DNA of 64,000 nucleotides from Roseateles_E cavernae (GTDB lineage Bacteria > Pseudomonadota > Gammaproteobacteria > Burkholderiales > Burkholderiaceae_C): the NCBI RefSeq assembly GCF_040187885.1, contig NZ_JBDPLH010000008.1, positions 124,001 to 188,000 on the forward strand, in the 5' to 3' direction. The notes under the pieces are model-generated. The model searched no databases. It saw only the letters and a program-made list of their open reading frames with translations, and was not told where the DNA came from. Of the stretch, positions 60,013 to 64,000 are shown in pieces. Position 1 is the stretch's first letter, and each line of letters opens with the position of its first letter. Both the position numbers and the translations under genes were made by a program.

Positions 60013-60786
60013 TCAGTCCTTGGGGCTCACCAGATCGCGGTAGGCATGCCAGCTGGCATGGCCCAGCAGCGGCAGGATCACGATCAGGCCCAGCATCAGC
60101 GTGAGCATGCCGATCAGGGTCAGCCCCATGATCAGCAGGGCCCACAACGCCACCGGTGCCGGGTGCTCGAGCACGACGCGCCAGCTGGTGAACACGGCGG
60201 CCAGCACCGAGACGCGGCGGTCCAGCAGCATCGGGATGGCCACCACGCTGGACGCGAACACCGGCGCAGCCAGCAGCGCACCCAGCCCGAGCCAGGCCTC
60301 GAACAGCAGCGACTGCTCGCTCAGCACCACCTGGCGCAGAAAGTCCAGCGGCTTGGCGATGGCGCCGGGGGCGAACACGGTGATCAGCGAGGCCGAGGTC
60401 AGCACCCAGCCGCTGCCGGCCAGGGCCAGCAGCAGGCCGAACAGGATCAGCCGTCCGTCATGCGGCCGCCAGGCCTGCAGCACGGTGCTCCAGCCGGGCC
60501 GCTCGCCACGCTCCAGCGCACGGCTGATCGCATAAAGCCCGGTGGCCAGGATGGGGGCGACCAGCAGAAAGCCGCTGAAGGCGCCGGCCAGCAGCCAGAA
60601 ACGCTCGCGCGCCAGCCAGAAGATCAGGCTCCCGCCGGCGGCCATCACGAGGCCATGGGCCAGCGAGGGGCCGGGGCAGCGGCGCAGATCGGCCAGACCG
60701 CGCGCCAGCCAGCCCAGCGGGCGCAGCAAGGGGATGGGCTTGACGCCGAAACGGCGCGATTCCTGCAGGGCTTGTTGGGTTCGCAT
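60013..60786 (-). CDS. DUF2189 integral membrane protein
   Basis: A 257-residue protein with about six helices, matching DUF2189 (start FGVKPIPLLRPLGWLARG, LVAPILATGLYAISR in the middle, LGHASWHAYRDLV at the end). The start at 60786 (MRTQQA) is preferred over 60819. Function unknown. Upstream member of the DUF2189-DUF2788-YitT run. Confidence 0.85.
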   Translation of the reverse strand: MRTQQALQESRRFGVKPIPLLRPLGWLARGLADLRRCPGPSLAHGLVMAAGGSLIFWLARERFWLLAGAFSGFLLVAPILATGLYAISRALERGERPGWSTVLQAWRPHDGRLILFGLLLALAGSGWVLTSASLITVFAPGAIAKPLDFLRQVVLSEQSLLFEAWLGLGALLAAPVFASSVVAIPMLLDRRVSVLAAVFTSWRVVLEHPAPVALWALLIMGLTLIGMLTLMLGLIVILPLLGHASWHAYRDLVSPKD

Positions 60787-60834
60787 CGAGGATCCGATAG
60801 TGCCAGTGCGAGTGTGCACCCATCTTGACCTGGA

Positions 60835-61893
60835 TCAGGCCGGCAGCTGTCGTGCCAGGTCTTGCAGCACCGCCGGCTCGGCGCTGGCCAGCTCCAGCCG
60901 GCGCGCCTGGGCCAGCTGCGGAAAATGGCCTTGCAGCGAGCGCTCGTAGCCGGGGTCGTAGTGCTCGCGCATCAGCGCGGCGAACAGCGTGGCCCAGTCG
61001 CCGGCGCGGGCCTGGGCCTGCCAGCTGCGCACCGTGTCGCGGCCGCGCAGCGTGATCAGGCCGTCGATCAGGGCGCAGAAGCCCTCGGGATCGGCACGGA
61101 AATGCGCATAGTCCTGCAGCAGGAGCTCGACCCGCGCGGCCTCGGGCATTTCCAGCCACAGGCAGGGGCTGGCGCGCATGCGCTCATGCAAGGCCTCGGG
61201 CACGCGCAGCTGGCCGATCTTGCGGCTCTCGCTCTCGACGTAGATGGGCCTGGATGGGTCGAGCGCGCGCAGGCGCAGCCATAGCAGGCTGTCGAAGCGC
61301 TTCTGGCTCGGCTGGGGCTCGCCGGGCAGGCCGCCCAGCACCGAGCCGCGATGCGCGGCGCAGGCCTCCAGATCCAGCACCTGGGCGCCTTCGGCGGCCA
61401 GGGCCTGCAGCAGGCGCGTCTTGCCGCTGCCGGTGCGGCCGCACAGCAGCTGCAGCTGCAGCGCCGCCGGCCATTGCGCCAGGTCCTCGCGCACCTGGGC
61501 CCGGTAGGCCTTGTAGCCGCCTTGCAGCTGGCGTGCCTTGAAGCCGATCTGGCCGAGGAACCAGGTCATCGCGCCGGACCGCTGGCCGCCGCGCCAGCAA
61601 TAGACCAGCGGCCGCCAGCTCTTGGGCAGCGGCGCCGAATGCGCATCCAGATGGGCAGCGATATTGCGCGCCACCATGGCCGCGCCGATCTTGCGGGCCT
61701 CGAAGGGCGAGCTTTTGTAGAGCGTGCCGACGACGATGCGCTCCTCGTTGCTGAGCACCGGCCAGTTCAGTGCGCCGGGCAGATGGTCCTCGGCGAACTC
61801 GGCCGGCGTGCGCACGTCGATGATGGCGTCGAAGCGGCCCAGCTCGGCCAGCGCCTCGGGCGCCGCGACGACATGGGAGGGCAGGGTGCTCAT
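60835..61893 (-). CDS. mnmH: tRNA 2-selenouridine synthase
   Basis: A 352-residue enzyme that converts 2-thiouridine at tRNA position 34 to the geranylated or selenated form. An N-terminal rhodanese domain has catalytic Cys in VYCWRGGQRSG; a C-terminal P-loop CGRTGSGKT follows. No selenophosphate synthetase gene is visible nearby. Start overlaps glnD's stop as ATGA. Confidence 0.94.
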   Translation of the reverse strand: MSTLPSHVVAAPEALAELGRFDAIIDVRTPAEFAEDHLPGALNWPVLSNEERIVVGTLYKSSPFEARKIGAAMVARNIAAHLDAHSAPLPKSWRPLVYCWRGGQRSGAMTWFLGQIGFKARQLQGGYKAYRAQVREDLAQWPAALQLQLLCGRTGSGKTRLLQALAAEGAQVLDLEACAAHRGSVLGGLPGEPQPSQKRFDSLLWLRLRALDPSRPIYVESESRKIGQLRVPEALHERMRASPCLWLEMPEAARVELLLQDYAHFRADPEGFCALIDGLITLRGRDTVRSWQAQARAGDWATLFAALMREHYDPGYERSLQGHFPQLAQARRLELASAEPAVLQDLARQLPA

Positions 61894-64000
61894 GAAGGCA
61901 GCGAGACGGCGTCCAGCAGCTCGGTTTCGATCTGCAGCTGGGCCTTGTTCTGCTGCAGCGCGGCGCCGTCGACCAGGAAAGTGTCCTCGACCCGCTCGCC
62001 CAGGGTCGAGATCTTGGCCAGCTGCAGATTGATGCCGTGCCGGGCCAGCACGCGGGCGATTGCATAGAGCAGGCCGGCGCGGTCGCTGGTGCTGATCGAG
62101 AGCAGCCAGCGCTGCGCGCGCTCGTCGGGCCGCAGCGCGATGCGCGGCGTGAAGGGGAAGGACTTGACCCGGCGCGACAAGCGGCCGCGCTTGGGCTCGG
62201 GCAGCGGCCCCTCGGCGTTCAGCGCCTCGCCGAGCTTGGCCTCGACCAGGGGCACCAGATCGCGGTGATGCGATTCGAGGTCGGAGCTGGTGACCTGGAA
62301 GGTGTCCAGCGCATAGCCCTTGCGGGTGGTGTGGACCTTGGCGTCCAGGATGTTGAAGCCGGCGCCATCGAAATAGCCGCAGATGCGCGCGAACAGGTCC
62401 TGGCGATCCGGCGCATAGACCAGCACCTGCAGGCCTTCGCCGATCGGCGAGGGGCGGGCGCGCACGATCGGGGTGGCGGCCTGCACATGGCGCCACAGCG
62501 AGCGCGCATGCCAGGCGAGGTCGCCGGCCTCGTGGCGGGCGAAATAGCTCAGCTCCAAGGTGGCCCACAGCGGCGCCTCGGTATCGGGCAGCATCGAATG
62601 CAGGGCCAGCTTCTCGCGTGCCTCCTGCTTGCGGGCCTCGATATCGGCCGCCAGATTGGGCTTGGCGCCGCCCAGGGCGCGCAGCGCCAGCCGGTACAGA
62701 TCCTCCAGCAGCTTGCCCTTCCAGGCGTTCCAGACCTTGGGGCTGGTGCCGCGGATATCGGCCACGGTCAGCAGATACAGCGCGGTGAGGCGGCGTGCAT
62801 TGCCCATCTTCTGGGCGAAGGCGGCGATCACCTCGGGGTCGGACAGGTCTTCCTTCTGTGCCACCCGGGACAGGGTCAGGTGTTGCTCGACCAGGAACAC
62901 GACCAGCGCGCTGTCCTCGCGCGACAGGCCGTGGTCGCGGCAGAAGCGCCGGGCCTCGACCGCGCCGAGGTCGGAGTGGTCGCCGCCGCGGCCCTTGGCC
63001 ACATCGTGGAAGAGGGCGGCGATATAGAGCAGATAGGGCTTGTCGAACTGCGCGGCCAGCTGCGAGCAGAAGGTGTACTCGTGCGCATGCTCGGGGATGA
63101 AGAAGCGCCGCACATTGCGCAGCACCATCAGGATGTGCTGGTCCACCGTGTAGACATGGAACAGGTCGTGCTGCATCTGGCCGACGATGCGGCGGAACAC
63201 CCACAGATAGCGGCCCAGCACCGAGGTCTGGTTCATCAGCCGGAAGGCATGGGTCTGGCCTTCCGGCTGCTGCAGGATCTGCATGAACATCGCGCGGTTG
63301 GCCGGGTCGCGGCGGAAGGCGCCGTTCATCTGCTCGCGGGCGTTGTAGAGGGCGCGCAGGGTGCGCGCCGACAGGCCTTTGATGCCGGGCGTCTGCTGGT
63401 AGACCAGAAAGGTCTCGAGGATGGCGTGGGGCTCGCGCTCGTAGAGGTCGTCGCTGGCGACCTCCAGCATGCCGGCCCGCTCCATGAAGTGCGCGTTGAT
63501 CGTGCGGCGCAGGTCCTGCTGCGAGCCGTTGATCTGCTCCTCCAGGTTCAGCATCAGCACCTGGTTGAGCTGGCTGACGGCCTTGGCGGCCCAGTAGTAG
63601 CGCCGCATCAGCACCTCGGAGGCGCGCTGCCCGGGGCTGTTCTCGTAGCCGAAGCTCAGCGCGACGGCGGTCTGCAGATCGAACACCAGCCGGTCCTCGC
63701 GGCGGCCGGCCACCGCGTGCAGGCGGCAGCGGATCAGGTTCAGCAGGCCCTCGTTGCGCTGCAGCTGGCGGCTCTCGAAGGGCGTGATCAGGCCGCGGGC
63801 GCTGAGCGCGCGCCAGGTCTTGCCCAGGCCGGCGGCCCGGGCGATCCAGATCAGCAGCTGCAGATCGCGCAGGCCGCCGGGGCTTTCCTTGCAGTTGGGC
63901 TCCAGCGAATAGGGCGTGTCGTCGTATTTGGTGTGGCGCTGGCGCATCTCCAGCGTCTTGGCGCGCAGGAAGGCGCGCGCATCCATGGCCTGGCCGAGCG
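61890..64000 (-). CDS. glnD: PII uridylyltransferase/uridylyl-removing enzyme (5' end cut by window)
   Basis: The last 703 codons of GlnD, which modifies and unmodifies PII proteins in nitrogen control. Visible: the end of the nucleotidyltransferase domain (CKESPGGLRDLQ), the HD domain (AALFHDVAKGRGGDHSD) for uridylyl removal, and two C-terminal ACT domains that sense glutamine. The frame stays open to the window edge; about 150 N-terminal residues lie outside. Followed by mnmH. Confidence 0.95.
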   Translation of the reverse strand, partial: LGQAMDARAFLRAKTLEMRQRHTKYDDTPYSLEPNCKESPGGLRDLQLLIWIARAAGLGKTWRALSARGLITPFESRQLQRNEGLLNLIRCRLHAVAGRREDRLVFDLQTAVALSFGYENSPGQRASEVLMRRYYWAAKAVSQLNQVLMLNLEEQINGSQQDLRRTINAHFMERAGMLEVASDDLYEREPHAILETFLVYQQTPGIKGLSARTLRALYNAREQMNGAFRRDPANRAMFMQILQQPEGQTHAFRLMNQTSVLGRYLWVFRRIVGQMQHDLFHVYTVDQHILMVLRNVRRFFIPEHAHEYTFCSQLAAQFDKPYLLYIAALFHDVAKGRGGDHSDLGAVEARRFCRDHGLSREDSALVVFLVEQHLTLSRVAQKEDLSDPEVIAAFAQKMGNARRLTALYLLTVADIRGTSPKVWNAWKGKLLEDLYRLALRALGGAKPNLAADIEARKQEAREKLALHSMLPDTEAPLWATLELSYFARHEAGDLAWHARSLWRHVQAATPIVRARPSPIGEGLQVLVYAPDRQDLFARICGYFDGAGFNILDAKVHTTRKGYALDTFQVTSSDLESHHRDLVPLVEAKLGEALNAEGPLPEPKRGRLSRRVKSFPFTPRIALRPDERAQRWLLSISTSDRAGLLYAIARVLARHGINLQLAKISTLGERVEDTFLVDGAALQQNKAQLQIETELLDAVSLPS

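Overview
The window is high-GC bacterial chromosome. Its gene content and order suggest a betaproteobacterium of order Burkholderiales, probably near Roseateles, Pelomonas or Rubrivivax. Supporting blocks are divergent rpsT/murJ, hda-HAD-pcnB-folK, rpsP-rimM-trmD-rplS, argD-argF next to a DUF3579 gene, a CobD/CbiB-family gene, and glnD followed by mnmH. The genus is inferred from gene content; no 16S rRNA gene is present. No CRISPR array, prophage, integrase or insertion sequence was recognised. The sequence contains one ambiguous base (N at 32478), flanked by an exact 155-bp tandem duplication that looks like an assembly join.

Region by region. (1) 1-7105: alpha-glucan utilisation. Two exported GH13 enzymes are divergent from a pullulanase, with two similar 13-bp inverted repeats between them, followed by a transglutaminase-like/TPR lipoprotein. 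(2) 7121-15455: a phosphoesterase, kinase/universal-stress fusion and YkgJ operon, a periplasmic solute-binding protein, arginine synthesis (argD-argF), and an M14 peptidase-hydrolase pair. (3) 15541-28157: housekeeping genes: rpsT, murJ, sirB1-like, the overlapping chain hda-HAD-pcnB-folK, a DUF47/PiT phosphate pair, a four-gene operon of small proteins, and rpsP-rimM-trmD-rplS. (4) 28223-40139: CoA pyrophosphatase, CobD/CbiB family, a Tim44-domain protein, a chemoreceptor carrying the apparent assembly fault, a five-gene reverse-strand operon, two paralogous helical-repeat proteins, and small envelope proteins. (5) 40299-47246: arsenic resistance. A first operon holds arsR-arsC-aquaporin-arsH-arsO. 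A second unit holds a cysteine-rich MarR regulator, a GNAT-flavoprotein fusion and an MFS transporter. (6) 47433-53349: three small unknown genes, then a TonB receptor-DUF3649-PepSY-DUF3325 iron-uptake operon with a Fur-box-like site. (7) 53601-58149: a LexA-box-controlled small gene, a DUF1090 protein, a two-component system divergent from a serine-hydrolase lipoprotein, and tRNA-Ala(CGC). (8) 58287-64000: an alpha/beta hydrolase, YitT, DUF2788 and DUF2189 membrane proteins, mnmH, and glnD running off the window.

The most distinctive part is the arsenic region. It has no ArsB or Acr3 pump; an aquaglyceroporin sits where the efflux gene would be. Its second transcription unit joins a putative ArsN2-type acetyltransferase to a flavoprotein ending in a cysteine-rich tail, and its MarR regulator carries cysteines near both ends. 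The SOS-box-driven 95-residue protein and the paralogous helical-repeat proteins that end where a GGDEF domain would normally begin are also worth attention. Adjacent genes throughout the window very often overlap as ATGA or TGATG, so translational coupling looks common.
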